Positions 11,801 to 23,587 of a stretch of DNA of 64,000 nt are shown here, piece by piece. This DNA is from Notolepis coatsorum (Eukaryota; Chordata; Actinopteri; Aulopiformes; Paralepididae): the NCBI GenBank assembly GCA_963971535.1, contig OZ020590.1:153182034-153246033 (forward strand), read 5' to 3'. Each line of letters starts with the position of its first letter. The first letter of the stretch is position 1. The notes under the pieces were generated by a model. It was not told the DNA's origin, ran no database searches, and saw nothing but the letters and a program-made list of their open reading frames with translations. Both the position numbers and the translations under genes were made by a program.

Positions 11801-11845
11801 TCTTTCCTTGTTACTGTATGTACTGTGTGGATTGATTGAACACTT

Positions 11846-12425
11846 TATTAAATGGGCCTGGTCTACAAGATACACTACACCACTAAGGTACCCATGTACA
11901 TGTCGAAATACTTCCCAAAGGTCAGTGAATACCACGCCCACAACACCAGAGGGAGCTCCACAAATCATGTTCAACCCAAATTCGGCTCAAACAAGGGACT
12001 AAACACGTTTTCGCAATTATGCCACAACAATGTGGAACGCCCTACCCACAGCCGTAAAGGAATGTGAATCACTACCCTCCTTCAAAACCGCCCTCAAAGA
12101 GCACCTACGGGAGACTGAAATTAGAAACTAGCCACTGTAAATGTCCAAACACCCCCACCCACCCACCCCCTCCTAATGTACAGTCTCCTCCCCACCGTAT
12201 GTATATATTTTCTTTTAGGATCTCTGGGTAACAGTACTGTATATTTGCATATCGTATATGTCACAAATGTAACAGTACTATATACCTGTATGTCCCTATG
12301 TCATAAATATCATGAATTGAAAATGGGGGACCCTGATGTAAACAAGACGAAAGTCTTTCTCTGGTCTGCATCCCCTTAACAATTGTGTGTATTGATAATA
12401 ATAAAGTTTTCATTCATTCATACTA
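11846..12425 (+). mobile_element. LINE-B 3' fragment, plus strand
   Basis: It starts inside the same C-terminal block (MGLVYKIHYTTKVPMYMSK), has a frameshift near 12010, then the 3' UTR, and a short CATT tail at about 12410-12420. It lies head to head with the minus-strand LINE-B at 11161-11800. A trace of a reversed LINE-B tail (GATTGATTGAACACTTTATT) sits at its 5' edge near 11830, which suggests a rearranged junction. Confidence 0.8.
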
Positions 12426-12984
12426 CTGAGCAATAGTGCTAATCAGATGTATGTACAGAGTTGTTGTATTAATATGTATCTATCCATATTTATATATTGT
12501 GACATCCTCCAGGCACGACGCAGTATACAAGTAGATTTCTTGAACTGATTTTAATGAAGCTTGTCCATTCTCCATCCAAACCGTAAATACATACACAATA
12601 CATACAAATGATACCATTAGCAATTGAAAGCCCATCAAAAACGTAGCTAACATCAACCGTCAACATATAACGAAAATCATCATCCATAGCAATCAATACC
12701 TTATTGGCTGCGTGCCAGTATAAGATAACATCGATTGTGTTGTGTCTTTGTCCTTTTTCTTGTTATATTGTCTTGTGTTAGACAACTATTTTACTTGCTT
12801 GAATTGACCGCAAAGTCAAGACAGCCATCCATCAAGTCATGTCGGGTCTCAAAGAAAGGCGGAAACACGTCACCGGATATTAAGTGGGAAACAAGTCTTG
12901 TGAGACTAAATAATTGCACAAGCAAAAAGAAATCATGTGCCACTCATATTATAAACAATCTATGGTTGTTTTTTTGGTGGATGA
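12426..12984. other. No gene seen
   Basis: AT-rich sequence between LINE-B and the TTGG array. The open frames on both strands are short and match nothing I recognise. Confidence 0.5.
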
Positions 12985-13890
12985 GTCAGGTTGGTTGGTT
13001 GGTTGGTGGGTGGGTGGGTGCCTAAGTTTGTTTGGTTGGTTCATTTGTTTGGTTGGTCGGTTGATTGCTTCATTGGTTTGGTCGGTTGGTTGGTTCATTA
13101 GTTTGGTTGGTTGGTTGGTTAGTTGGTTGATTGGTTGGTGGGTGCATTAGTTATTTTGGTTGGTGGGTGCATTAGTTAGTGGGTTGGTTGGCTGGTTGGT
13201 GGGTGGTTGAGTTATTTGGTTCATTAGTTTGATTGGTTGGTTGGTTCATTAGTTTGGTTGGTTGGTTCATTGGTTTGATTGGTTGGTTCATTAGTTTGAT
13301 TGGTTGGTTCATTGGTTTGATTGGTCGGTTGGTTCATTTGTTTGGTTGGTTGGTTCATTGGTTTGATTGGTTGGTTGGTTCATGAGTTTGATTGGTTGGT
13401 TGGTTCATTCGTTTGGTTGGTTGGTTGGTTGGTTCATTAATCTGGTTGGTTGGTTCATTAGCTTGGTGGGTGGGTGCCTAACTTTGGTTGGTTGGTCCAT
13501 TAGTTTGGTTGGTCGGTTCATTGGTTTGGTTGGTTGGTTGGTTAATTCGTTTAGTTGGTTGGTTAGTTGGTTGATTGGTTGGTGGGTGCATTAGTTAGTT
13601 TGGTTGGTAGGTGCGTTAGTTAGTTTGGTTAGTGGGTTGGCTGGTTGGTGGGTGGTTGAGTTAGTTTGGTTGGTGGGTGGGTAGGTGCGTTGGTTGGTTG
13701 GTTGGTTTGTGGGTGCATTAGTTTGGTTGGTTGGTTCATTAGATTGGTTTGTTGGTGGGTGAGTTGGTTGGTTGGTGCATTAGATTGGTTGGTTGGTGGG
13801 TGAGTTCGTTGGTGGGTGGGTGGGTGCATTAGTTTGGTTGGTTGGTTCATTAGATTGGTTTGTTGGTTGGTGAGTTGGTTGGTTGGTGGG
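12985..13890. repeat. TTGG-rich satellite, left part
   Basis: Degenerate tandem repeat of GGTT steps with interspersed CATTAGTTTG and GGTGGGTG words. It continues at 23588 after a Gypsy element inserted at a GTGGG site. The long frames on both strands (VGWLVGW and NQPTNQPT types) are by-products of the repeat. Confidence 0.92.
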
Positions 13891-14092
13891 TGTTACATTC
13901 AAGCCTAAAGTATGGCTGGTGTAGGCTTTGAATGCAAAGTGGTGGACACAGGACAAGACAGGAGTTTATCAAAAATAACAATATTTATTGGAACAGCTAT
14001 TTAAATGGACAAAAGGGTGAGAGCTGGGTGTTCCAGACTCCAAAGGTCAATAACAAAACTAAGGCACATAGGCCAAAATAGAACAAACAGCT
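13891..14092 (-). repeat. Gypsy 3' LTR, outer part
   Basis: It matches 23102-23302 with three substitutions. The LTR is interrupted here and resumes at 18529. Confidence 0.9.
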
Positions 14093-14587
14093 GTGGTATA
14101 TTCTGACTCATAATAACCATGCTTTAACTCCCAGAAATCTTTAGCGACGGCTGTGTGTAAGTTTGGTGATAGGAGAAAACCATAAAATCCAGAAAACATT
14201 CTGATATAGTTCAATATAACTCTGGCTCAATTCTGCTGTGATTCAATAGATTCACTTTGTTATTGATATATAAAGTTCTGCTTTTCTCCCAAACAGTTAG
14301 TTAAGATACATGTGTTTTAGAAGTAATCATATATTGGCAAAACTAGAAAAAAAAGATACTAGTTAGATCTCTATAAAACAAGCTAAAACGAATAATAGTG
14401 GGACCAAAAGGGTTGGGCAAAGTTTGGGGGACCATACTGGCTGGTCTCTCTTCCTAAAAAGACAGGACTTGAGACAAAGTGATTTAGCATTACTGTTACA
14501 AAGGGTCAGATTAAACCGAATATATATATTTATTACTTGAGATCCCTTGTATAATATTTGTATATCGTTTGATATCCCTTGTATATT

Positions 14588-15088
14588 ATTATTTTTTTTT
14601 TTTTATTGATCTTTTTCCCCCTCCATTTTCCTCCGATTTTCTCCCATCCCAATGTTAGTCGTATGCCAATTCCCAGTCCCTTCCTGGTCGCTGCGCACTT
14701 ACCCCCCACAGTCAGATCATCTGGGAGAGTGGAGGCTACCACGTGCTTCCTCCGACACACGTCCAGCCAATCACCGCTTCTTTTCACCTGGCAGTGCGGA
14801 TTCTCATCGAGAGGGCGTAGCGTGTGGGAGGATCACACTATCCCCCTCAAGTCCTATCCGCGCTTAGCAGGCGCCCCGACCGAACTGTAGGAGTCGCTGT
14901 TTACAATGACCCGGACCCACCCTGCCAGCTTCTCCCACCCTCTAATACAGCCAATTGTATTAGTGCAGACGGCCAGCCAAGCTGGTGACAACCCCGGAGC
15001 TGTGAGCTGGATTCGAACAGGCGAATCCAGCTCACAGCTCCGGGGTTGGTGACGAACGCAATCTCCGCTCGGCCACCTAACCGCCCCT
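14588..15088 (-). mobile_element. tRNA-derived SINE in the solo LTR, 11-bp TSD
   Basis: Flanked by CCTTGTATATT at 14577-14587 and 15089-15099. On the minus strand it begins with a tRNA-like head (GGGGCGGTTAGGTGGCCGAG, an A-box match) and a TTCGAATCC B-box-like word, and ends in a T-run on the plus strand (14591-14604). It is related to the SINE at 60856-61320, but a hairpin at 14989-15048 alters its head. Confidence 0.85.
14989..15048. repeat. Perfect inverted repeat, 27-bp arms and 6-bp loop, in the SINE
   Basis: Arm 14989-15015 is the exact reverse complement of 15022-15048; the loop is AACAGG. The arms contain CCCCGGAGCTGTGAGCTGG and its complement. The sister SINE at 60856-61320 lacks it, so it arose in this copy or its source. 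Confidence 0.93.
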
Positions 15089-18000
15089 CCTTGTATATTC
15101 TTTGTATATATACACGGAATATCCCTTTACCTGGGTACAAGCCAGACCATAATATTCGTTCTCCTATTGGACAGCAACCCCTAGGTGCCAACGGCCATAC
15201 CCCCAATGGCAAGTTCAAAGACACCGCCAAGGCATGTCTCAACATGTCCAGGTTTGCGCAGTAATACGAGACAGAACTGAGGTTGGCATTAGATTATTCA
15301 CCTTACGTATAAATACGTCGCAGGTGGATACAGCAGTGTTGAGTATCCTAAAACGTTGAAGCCTTCACCACGATACAACGTGCCGTGAAGTGGGCCTCTT
15401 TGCCCACTGAGCCTTGAGAACCGCGTGCGAATATATAGCTAAAGTGTCAGAGTTTAACGCCGTATCGTCGAGTTCGACTTATTCTATTGTGAAGTAATAG
15501 TCTATTATTTATAGTGTATCGTGCGGCTACGGTTCTACAGTGACCAGCATTACCACCGGTTCGTCGTACCTATAGCTAGTGCACTTATCCAGGCTGGGCG
15601 GCCTAAACTCGCGCCACCACCCGAGGAGTCCTAGACGAGAACCGTTGGATATGTACACCGGAGAACCTACACCGGCGAATGCAGAGCCTTTTCCGGCTGG
15701 ATTATATTGCTTTGGTACCGTGGCTGCTGGAGCAGAGAACCGTCTACCCCACTGTCGTGTGGGATCTACCCCTGTGAGGAGCACCCTCGAGCCCGCCTCT
15801 AGGACCAGAGGCTGGCTAGCTTTCATCCATGCTGTTGTGCATACTGGATTATAGCTGTTGCTTTGTCTGCGGACCAAGGGAGTACTGCACTGGCTCCTGT
15901 ATCTGGAGCCTCGTTATTCCCCGTTGATCCAGATTTTGCTCCCGAACATTCCTCTACCCTGCCGGCTTACAACCGGAGGGAACCCCCTAGTGTCTCCAGC
16001 TGACTACGAGTGTGCCTTATGTAATTACTATGCTACAGGTGGCGTCAGTTATACCCATCTTACTATTCTCATGGACTTACGCTCTTGACCTACTTTAAGT
16101 GTTCTTCGCCTTACAAGCGCAATTATAATTCTCAATCTGTAACCTACCGTTGCTGCTCTAATAATAATAAATACCTCTAACTAGAACTTTCTTTGTCATT
16201 GCCGTATTCTTGTGTGGGTGTTCACCAGATATATCATGTACTGTATGGCCAGTAATTAAAGTACATAACTAAGTAGTGGTTTAATGATACCATACTCTCA
16301 ATACAGTCAGGGAATTGTACCCCTCAGTTACAATTACAGTGGTAACAGTAAACACAGCCTTTGTCTTCTTCCCCCACGTTGGAACTTAGTAACAAAAGAC
16401 TGAGCTGCTAGCGGGCTAAAAGTTAGCATCTGTATAGAGTGGTCTGTTGATCAAGCCAAAGTAGAACAAAGAGATGGCCCTTAGGCACTCAACACTGATA
16501 CCACAAACAGGACATACCAGAGATGCAGCTGTCCTCCAGACAAGAATCTTTTTCTCACCCCCTTGGCAAACGGGGAGAGGGAGATAGGGATTCTAAACTA
16601 TGCATTTTAGTTTTAAGTGGGTAAAAGACCACCAGAACCCTTTATGAATCCCATATTTAAGAAAAGACCAAACTAGACTCTTATTCACCTTTGCAAAGTA
16701 TAATTAAGCCAGTAATATAGGAAAAATAGGAGATTAAGGTGGCAAAATAGGGGTTAGGGAGGAGGTAGGCACTCCGAACCTCTAGCCCATAGCAGGCGGC
16801 AGTGGAATCGGAAGATTCCCTGGACACGTTAAACACACACTATAGTAAGCTGGGGAGAGACTGAATGGCCCCCGTGTCTGGCAAGATGACCAACATCTTA
16901 CTGTGTTTCCGTCTAGTCGGCCCAGGAAACGTCGCACGTAAGTAAGTGTGGGCACTGGGTGGTATGTGGACGACGGTCCACACCTAGAAGTAGGGCAGTG
17001 CACCGGGAGGGGCACAGCACCTGCTGTGAACAGGCTAGGCTGGTGAAAACGGTCAAAGTTTCCATACCCATAGCAAGTGGGATGGGGAGCAGACCGTAGG
17101 TTTCAAAACTGAGTGGCTGATAGGTACTACGGACAATTAGCTGCTTGGGGTCCTGACTTGATGACGGACTATGATATCTCTATCGACTGCGTCACCGGCC
17201 GGTCAGAGAGCATTATGACCCTATTGGCATAAATGCGTCTGGCTCAATGTACAGTCAGGCCACAGTAAGCCGAAACCGAATGCGTTAGTAGGCGAGTTGT
17301 GCTTCTGTGATCAGCAGGTTTGAAAAGAACCACTGGGAAGCAGAGGGGTAAAGGGTGTCAATTCAGAGGAATCTGGACTGTCACTCCTAAGATTGGAAAG
17401 GGACCCAGCCTAAAACTGCACCTGAAGGTAAAATAAGGGGACTTCTTCCGTTCATGAGAGGAGACCTTACCGCCGGAAGTGGAGACCTGCATCTCTGTTG
17501 GGGGAGAGGGGCCGGCGTCGGGCAAGGCAGCCAAGGCTGGTTGTACCGTTGTAGCGGACTACCTAAGCCTTACGGGGAGAGGTGCATCTAAGTAGGGGAA
17601 GGAGTGCATCCGAACGGGAGGAGGGTACTCTTAACTGGAAGGAGGTTAAAAGGGTCAAAGCGAAATACATTTAGAAAGGTAATTTAAAAAGAAAATGTTA
17701 AATGCAACAGGATTGTCTTAAAACCAAAGAGACTAAGATAATCATTTGAAGATCCTATAATCAAAAATAGGTTAACATAGGTATTTAAGACACTAGGAAA
17801 TTCGGCAAAAGAACTAACCTGTTAGGTAATTAAGGTTAAGAAATAATCCGTGGGTTTTAAGTTAGTAAAATCAAATATTACACCTTTAAAACGCTAAAGA
17901 CTCTAGAACAATATTCTTGTTCTTAAATATTAAGGACGGCCTCCTAAAGGTAATCAAAACGGCTGTGATATGTTTCAGCCAATCAGGATGAAGAGATACT

Positions 18001-18528
18001 CCCCTCTGACGTAATAATCTAGCATATTCCAAGAGGAGGAGTCAAAGCTTTAAAACTAGCATGTACGGTAGAGACAGAGACACATGCTTTTTGAACCCAT
18101 GCAGAGGACGGCGAATAGAGGAGCTGCTTGAGCTGAGAACGAGAACAGAATCTCTTTGTTCCTTAGGAAGAAGCCACCGCCATCGAGGAACCACTGAAGA
18201 CCATTATTTTTTAATTGTGTTCGATAAGTCTGATATTTGATGACAAACGGCATAGTGTTTGCGTCCATCAAATATTATTGCACATACTCCTATTTTTCAT
18301 TTTGAACCAGATTCATTTGTTGTTCACTTTTGGACTCTGAAAATAAAAGCGGATCTAAACAGTAGATAATTTGTCTTCTCCTCATTTATGCTTCCACTCT
18401 CGGGTCGTTCTACAAGACCGTGTTGGTCTTTATAAGTAATAGGGGTTTAACAGACGGACAAAACACAACGCAGGGTATTATATACATCGGGTTTTTAGAG
18501 ACAGAACCATCCACCCCTATTACTATAC

Positions 18529-18816
18529 AGCAAAATAGAAGCAGTGAGAGCAGATGAGACTCTGGTGAGCTGACATCTCTTGTGAAAATGGGAGACACTG
18601 CAGCCTGCACTCTGCTCTGCTTTGTAGGGCGTGGTGCCTCATCACCACACCTGTGTCAATTACAAGGGCGGCCATTTTAATAACATGGAAAACAAAAACA
18701 GGAAGAAACAGTGTGTCAATCAAACCACCAATTAGTGACAACACACTACAACCACAATGTGAATATGCACCACAGACAGTAAGTATCCCTCCACCATGTG
18801 AAAGTAATACGTAACA
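18529..18816 (-). repeat. Gypsy 3' LTR, inner part
   Basis: I see it as identical to 23301-23587. It ends at 18816 next to a short polypurine-like run (GGTGTGGGGG on the minus strand, 18817-18826). Confidence 0.9.
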
Positions 18817-18826
18817 CCCCCACACC

Positions 18827-19052
18827 GAAGATTTATGTTCTTCTCCCAACTATAGCCCAAAGAAACCATCACCAAGAGAATGAACATAAATAAATAAGGG
18901 GATACTTACCAACCTTACCTATAAAAAATGCAACCACACACTCTAACATGTGCAGCGCCTGTACTGTGTCGAGCGTGAGCCCCGGTCAAGAGTCACACTC
19001 AACTGTACATAAAAAAGAACGTGACCCACGAATCCGGAAATACCGTGAGTCA
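18827..19052. other. Gypsy internal 3' non-coding sequence
   Basis: Short region between the stop of the gag-protease frame and the polypurine run. No coding sign. Confidence 0.5.
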
Positions 19053-21600
19053 CTACCACAAAGTGACAATGGGTCGGCCCCTGTCGAACACGACCCTTAA
19101 CTCAGTCGAATGCTCCCTACTGAGGAACATTTGACACCGTTGTTTAGCACAAACAACCCTGTCCTGATACCCGCTCAAGCGAGACCCCTCCAAAATGTAT
19201 TCAGCTAGGCCTGGATGGAGCGGAGCTGGTGGAAACACCCGGGCAACTAAACCCCACTCAGCCCCTACCGAGGCGCAAGGCCTAGAAGTCAATCCACCCA
19301 CCAACACATCACCAAACAAACTCATGACAACAGGTCCCTCCGCCGATACAGACCTGACAAACAGAGACAATAAACTGGAGTCAGCATGAGACCCACTGCT
19401 CTCAGGACAGAAAACAGGAAAACAAAACACAGGCTCCACCTCAACAGGCCGCTCCACCGATACCGACCCGTCAAAAGTAGACAGCAAACTGGAACCACTC
19501 ACTCGAGAAAAAACAAACTCATCGCGCTCAGGACAACCAACAGGAAAACCAAAATCAGCATACTCCCCTGGTACCATCACAGCGCCCAACCCCTCCCCAC
19601 CTGGCACTGCCAGTACAGGAGACTGTACTGAGGGCTGTACCCCCGTTAGCTGTACAGGAGACTGTGATTCACGAACATCCAGAGCAGGCACGTCCTCACC
19701 GTCCCTGGAACATAGCAACATCACATCAGGCACAAAAATATCTGGAGCACCACCCAAAATGGCGTCACAAAAAACAGCATGGTCAGGAATCAAAATGGTG
19801 GCACACTCATCAACATTGCGACTCAAAATGGTGCCACAAAAATTAGCACTGTTATGAGCAACAATGGTGTCAGAAGAAATTGCACCGTCATGAGCCAAAA
19901 CCGTGTCACAAAAAATAGGACCGTCATGAGCAACAATGGTGTCACAGACAGCAACAGTGTCATGAGACAAAAAGGTGCCCGATTTGTTTCCACTGACATG
20001 AGCCAAAATGGTGGCACACACAGTAACATCGTTGTGACACAAAACGGAGACACATGCATCAGCACCAACACGATCAAAAAGGTTGCCACACCGTAGGCTA
20101 GGTCGTGAAGGCTGCTCTCGCTGTACAGGACACAGGTAACTAGGTCGACTAGCATACCCAGTGCCTGGCAGATTGTCAGTGCGGTCAAGTGAACAAACAT
20201 CAGAACCACCCACCGACATACCGGGATCATCACCGCTGAAAAGTGACACATCACGAATGTTAGAGCCACTGTAGGAAGGCTGGCAGCCCAATTCTGGCCT
20301 TGTAGCCTCCTCAACCAGAATGGTGCCACATGAAATATCAGAAACGGTGCCACATGAAGTAGCAACATCCTCCTCACTCTCATCCTCCTCATTCTCCACC
20401 TCCAATTCGTCCGTGGCCTCAGCCACTGTAAAGGCTGGGAAGCCCTCGAGATACTGCTCCGCCACTTGAGTATCCGGCACGCACGTCACCTCCGGTTTCA
20501 CTAGTACTTTACCTCCAGCCAAGTCATTGCCCAAGAGCAACGCTACCCCCTGCATAGGGAGTTTTCCAGTCGCCACTCCGATCACCACTGGTCCTGACAC
20601 TAGGGCACAATCAAGAAAGACATTATGCAGCGGCACATTCATCGTGTGCATTCCAAAAGCCTCAATAACAACCCCTGCACCCAACTCTGAGTGGTGCGTA
20701 AAGGGCAGGATACTACTTTGAACAAAAGATTGGGATCCGCCAGTATCACGGAGAATTGTCACCGGTACTTTAGGACCTCCCTCTGTCAACGAAACAAACC
20801 ATTTACTCCTGAAAGGTGTGTAAAGGTCATCCACTCCTTTGCCATCTAGTGGAGACAGAACAACAGGGTTACGTACAGGTGTATTTATCAACATCACTGG
20901 TCTGGGTGGGTTAGACGGGCGCTTTTCTGGGTGCAAACGATAACAATTTCCCATCACATATCCTGCACTCCCACAATTCTGGCACTTCCGGGCATCATCG
21001 CTTCCCCATGCCCCATTAAACTTACCACTACCCCCAGCACTGGAGACCATAGGCCTATTAGGAGTCCATTTCGGCCTCACCACATCATGCACAGGATAAT
21101 GCTGTCTCTCAAAAGACGTCCTGTGGGTCAAAACATACTCATCAACCAGGACTGCCGCTGCCGAACAGGTCCTGACCTTCCTCTCATTCAAGTACATAGC
21201 AATATCCTCAGAGACGCCATATACCTTGAATTCCTCTAATAAGATTAGGTCCCTAATCTCCTCCACTGTGGCGACCTTTTCCGCTGCACACCACCGGTCA
21301 AAAAGCAACTGCTTTTCCCTCACAAACTCCACATAAGACTGAGAGAATTGCTTCCTTAAATTGCTAAATTTCGGGCGGTAAGCCTCAGGGACCAATTCAT
21401 AGGCCTTAAGGATAGCCTGTTTCACCAAAGCATAATCCTTATTATTAGGATACATCGACGCATACACGATCTGTGCCTTACCGCGCAAAGCACTCTGCAT
21501 GAGGATAGTCCATTTATCTGCCGGCCAGCCGCAACTGCCAGCTATGTCCTCAAATAATAAAAAGAAAACTAACGACATCCCTTTCCAAAAAAAACGGAAC
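19053..21600 (-). pseudogene. Gypsy gag C-terminal part, protease and repeat-bearing tail
   Basis: The minus-strand frame is open down to 19053. In order: a SCAN-like gag capsid region (WTILMQSALRGKAQ, FVREKQLLFDRWC, LILLEEFK, YLNERKVRTC), a zinc knuckle near 20945-20990 reading CQNC-GSAGY-VMGNC with Tyr where His is usual, and an aspartic protease with DTG at about 20735-20755 (LRDTGGSQSF) and a GNDLAGG block. After an acidic patch (EVENEEDESEED) comes a stretch of degenerate 12-residue repeats (CDTIVAHDG type, 19755-20050) and a tail of unknown nature. RT and integrase are absent. The N-terminal 30 or so residues of the long frame are out of frame with the upstream gag, so there is a frameshift near 21553-21575. 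Confidence 0.8.
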
Positions 21601-22164
21601 CATGCTTTTCTGCCTAGCCATGTCAAAATCCCTTTGCACATGTACAGCACCAGCACCACCTATATTACGCATCGCCATCCCCCGGTCATATGCTGCCTGG
21701 GCGCGTACCTCCTGTGCCACCTCAATAGCTTCCTGGGCCCGGGCAGCAGCTGCTCTTCTCACCCCAGCAGCTTCCTCAATAGCTTCCTGGGCCTCACGTT
21801 CTGCTGCTCTGCCCTCACGCTCTGCCCTGGCTGCAGCTGCTCTCCTCATCTCGCTAGCTTCAAGGTCCTCACGGTCTGCCTTGTTAACAGCTGCAAGCTC
21901 ACGCGCTGTCCTAAGCTCCTCATCTCACCCACGCGGTAGCTCAAAGCACTCTCCCTCCTCCTCCAGAGTTTTACCTGCAGCCACACCAAAAACCTCCAGT
22001 GTATTCAGTTCCTCAATTAATTGACTTAACAAGTTCTCCTTTTTCTGGCCTGCATCGAGGTCTATTGAAAACCTAGTAGCTATATGTATTAACTCATCCT
22101 TTGAACATTTCTTTACCTTAGCCATTGTTGGCTCTGCAACAAAATCATCAATGTCCAACGTCAT
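21576..22164 (-). pseudogene. Gypsy gag N-terminal region, one stop
   Basis: The likely start is the ATG at 22164-22162 (MTLDIDDF). The first part looks like the SAP-like N-terminus common in fish Gypsy gag (KDELIHIATRFSIDL). A TGA at 21927-21925 interrupts the frame, which then continues into an Ala/Glu/Arg-rich coiled coil (AERE...AAARAQEAIEVAQEVRAQA). It continues in another frame into the capsid region. One stop plus one frameshift means no full gag is made from this copy. Confidence 0.75.
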
Positions 22165-23084
22165 TTTTACTATCCACAGTAAACGACAACAAATGAATAC
22201 AACAATTAACTGTGCACCACAATAAGGGACATAGTTCGATATACTCATCAACCAGGACTGCCGCTGCCGAACAGGTCCTGACCTTCCTCTCATTCAAGTA
22301 CATAGCAATATCCTCAGAGACGCAAAGGTTAGCACGTAAGTAAATTACAGTGATTTAAGATACACGGCATAACATAGCACGCAATTAAACTCACAAGCAG
22401 TAGTTTAAAACACACTGCATTTCATGTCAGCACGCAAAACAAATCACACTGTATTTAAGACACACGGCATAACACATAGTGGATCAAAAGGTCAAGCTCA
22501 ATAATGCATACATAGACATTTATCCCAAAAATAATGGAACAAACGCTCTTCAGCAACACAAACAAAGTGAGGCAAAACCTCCTGTGTTACACTCAAGCAA
22601 TATCCAATAAACAAAAAAACAAATCCAAACAATTCAAACAGGTGCTCCTTACAATCTGATATGACTCACAAATAGCTTCTAAAACCTACACTGCAGACAA
22701 AGAAGCACTGCTAGGCCCACCACATGTCTAATCTAACAAAAATACTTACATCAGGTCCTAACACACTAATTATATTCTCCGGCCCCCTAACCTACCTATA
22801 CTGAAAGCTAATGTACTGTAGACCTAGCTTTCTTCAACCACACCTGCTACCAGCCAAAGATCATATCGACCATATACCCGTCAAGTATATAGTATAGTAC
22901 AAGACAAGTATATGGTACTAATCCCTTCAATGACTGCCCCAGGGTTACGTGGTACACAGGAAGCTAAACACAGCCAGAAAACAATGAAAGTACCTACTTG
23001 TGGTGTCCACTAAACTAAATATTTAAACAGCATATAAGTGGTCAAATCAAATTATAAATTAAGAGCATACTCACCTGTTTGAAG
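22165..23084 (-). other. Gypsy 5' leader with an 83-bp duplicated gag piece
   Basis: Non-coding leader between primer site and gag, on the minus strand. Bases 22241-22323 are an exact copy of 21135-21217 from within gag. The leader also has partial repeats of the type TAAGACACACGGCATAACA. A splice-donor-like CAG/GTGAGT lies at 23077-23069 on the minus strand, just after the primer site. Confidence 0.6.
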
Positions 23085-23101
23085 ACCGGCTAGAGCCCCC
23101 A
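23085..23101 (-). other. Primer-binding site candidate (tRNA-Pro-like)
   Basis: Directly next to the 5' LTR the minus strand reads TGGGGGCTCTAGCCGG. The first nine bases fit the usual tRNA-Pro primer site; the rest deviates. Confidence 0.55.
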
Positions 23102-23587
23102 TGTTACATTCAAGCCTAAAGTATGGCTCGTGTAGGCCTTAAATGCAAAGTGGTGGACACAGGACAAGACAGGAGTTTATCAAAAATAACAATATTTATT
23201 GGAACAGCTATTTAAATGGACAAAAGGGTGAGAGCTGGGTGTTCCAGACTCCAAAGGTCAATAACAAAACTAAGGCACATAGGCCAAAATAGAACAAACA
23301 GCAAAATAGAAGCAGTGAGAGCAGATGAGACTCTGGTGAGCTGACATCTCTTGTGAAAATGGGAGACACTGCAGCCTGCACTCTGCTCTGCTTTGTAGGG
23401 CGTGGTGCCTCATCACCACACCTGTGTCAATTACAAGGGCGGCCATTTTAATAACATGGAAAACAAAAACAGGAAGAAACAGTGTGTCAATCAAACCACC
23501 AATTAGTGACAACACACTACAACCACAATGTGAATATGCACCACAGACAGTAAGTATCCCTCCACCATGTGAAAGTAATACGTAACA
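23102..23587 (-). repeat. Gypsy 5' LTR, 486 bp
   Basis: Intact LTR with TGTTAC...GTAACA ends. It serves as the reference that reveals the split LTR at 13891-14092 plus 18529-18816. Confidence 0.92.

Larger units (their letters stand above)
14494..16332 (+). repeat. Solo BEL/Pao LTR, TSD ATTAC
   Basis: It starts TGTTACAAAGGGTCAG and ends CTCAGTTACA, like the LTR at 3122-4493 but clearly diverged. ATTAC precedes it (14489-14493) and follows it (16333-16337), a clean 5-bp duplication. No internal BEL sequence remains, which is the result expected from LTR-LTR recombination. A SINE of about 500 bp inside explains the extra length. A TATAAATA lies near 15310. Confidence 0.9.
14093..18528. mobile_element. 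Insertion of unknown class inside the Gypsy LTR
   Basis: Comparison with the intact LTR at 23102-23587 shows that everything between AACAAACAGC (left) and ACAGCAAAAT (right) is foreign, flanked by a probable 5-bp repeat, ACAGC. Without the nested solo LTR (14494-16332) it is about 2.6 kb. No frame resembles a transposon protein; the longest are under 80 codons. The last 600 bp look LTR-like: a TTTAAAA near 18050, an AAAATAAAAG polyadenylation-like signal near 18338 and a GT-rich stretch after it. I could not find matching terminal repeats, so the class is open. A long non-coding LTR derivative is one possibility. Confidence 0.55.
13891..23587 (-). mobile_element. Gypsy (Ty3-type) LTR element in the satellite, TSD GTGGG
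   Basis: The element is bounded by LTRs of one family and by a 5-bp duplication, GTGGG, at 13886-13890 and 23588-23592. Coding is on the minus strand. It holds gag and a protease but no reverse transcriptase, RNase H or integrase, so it is an internally deleted, non-autonomous copy. Its left (3') LTR is split by a 4.4-kb insertion. The two LTRs differ at three sites that I could see, all near their outer end, so the insertion is fairly young. Confidence 0.88.

Noticed and set aside
11808..12002. Short plus-strand frame across the LINE-B head-to-head junction
   Set aside because: Out-of-frame reading of the LINE-B C-terminal block.
12914..13850. Trp/Gly/Leu/Val-rich and Asn/Gln/Pro/Thr-rich frames in the TTGG array
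   Set aside because: Simple-sequence translation without start context or conservation.
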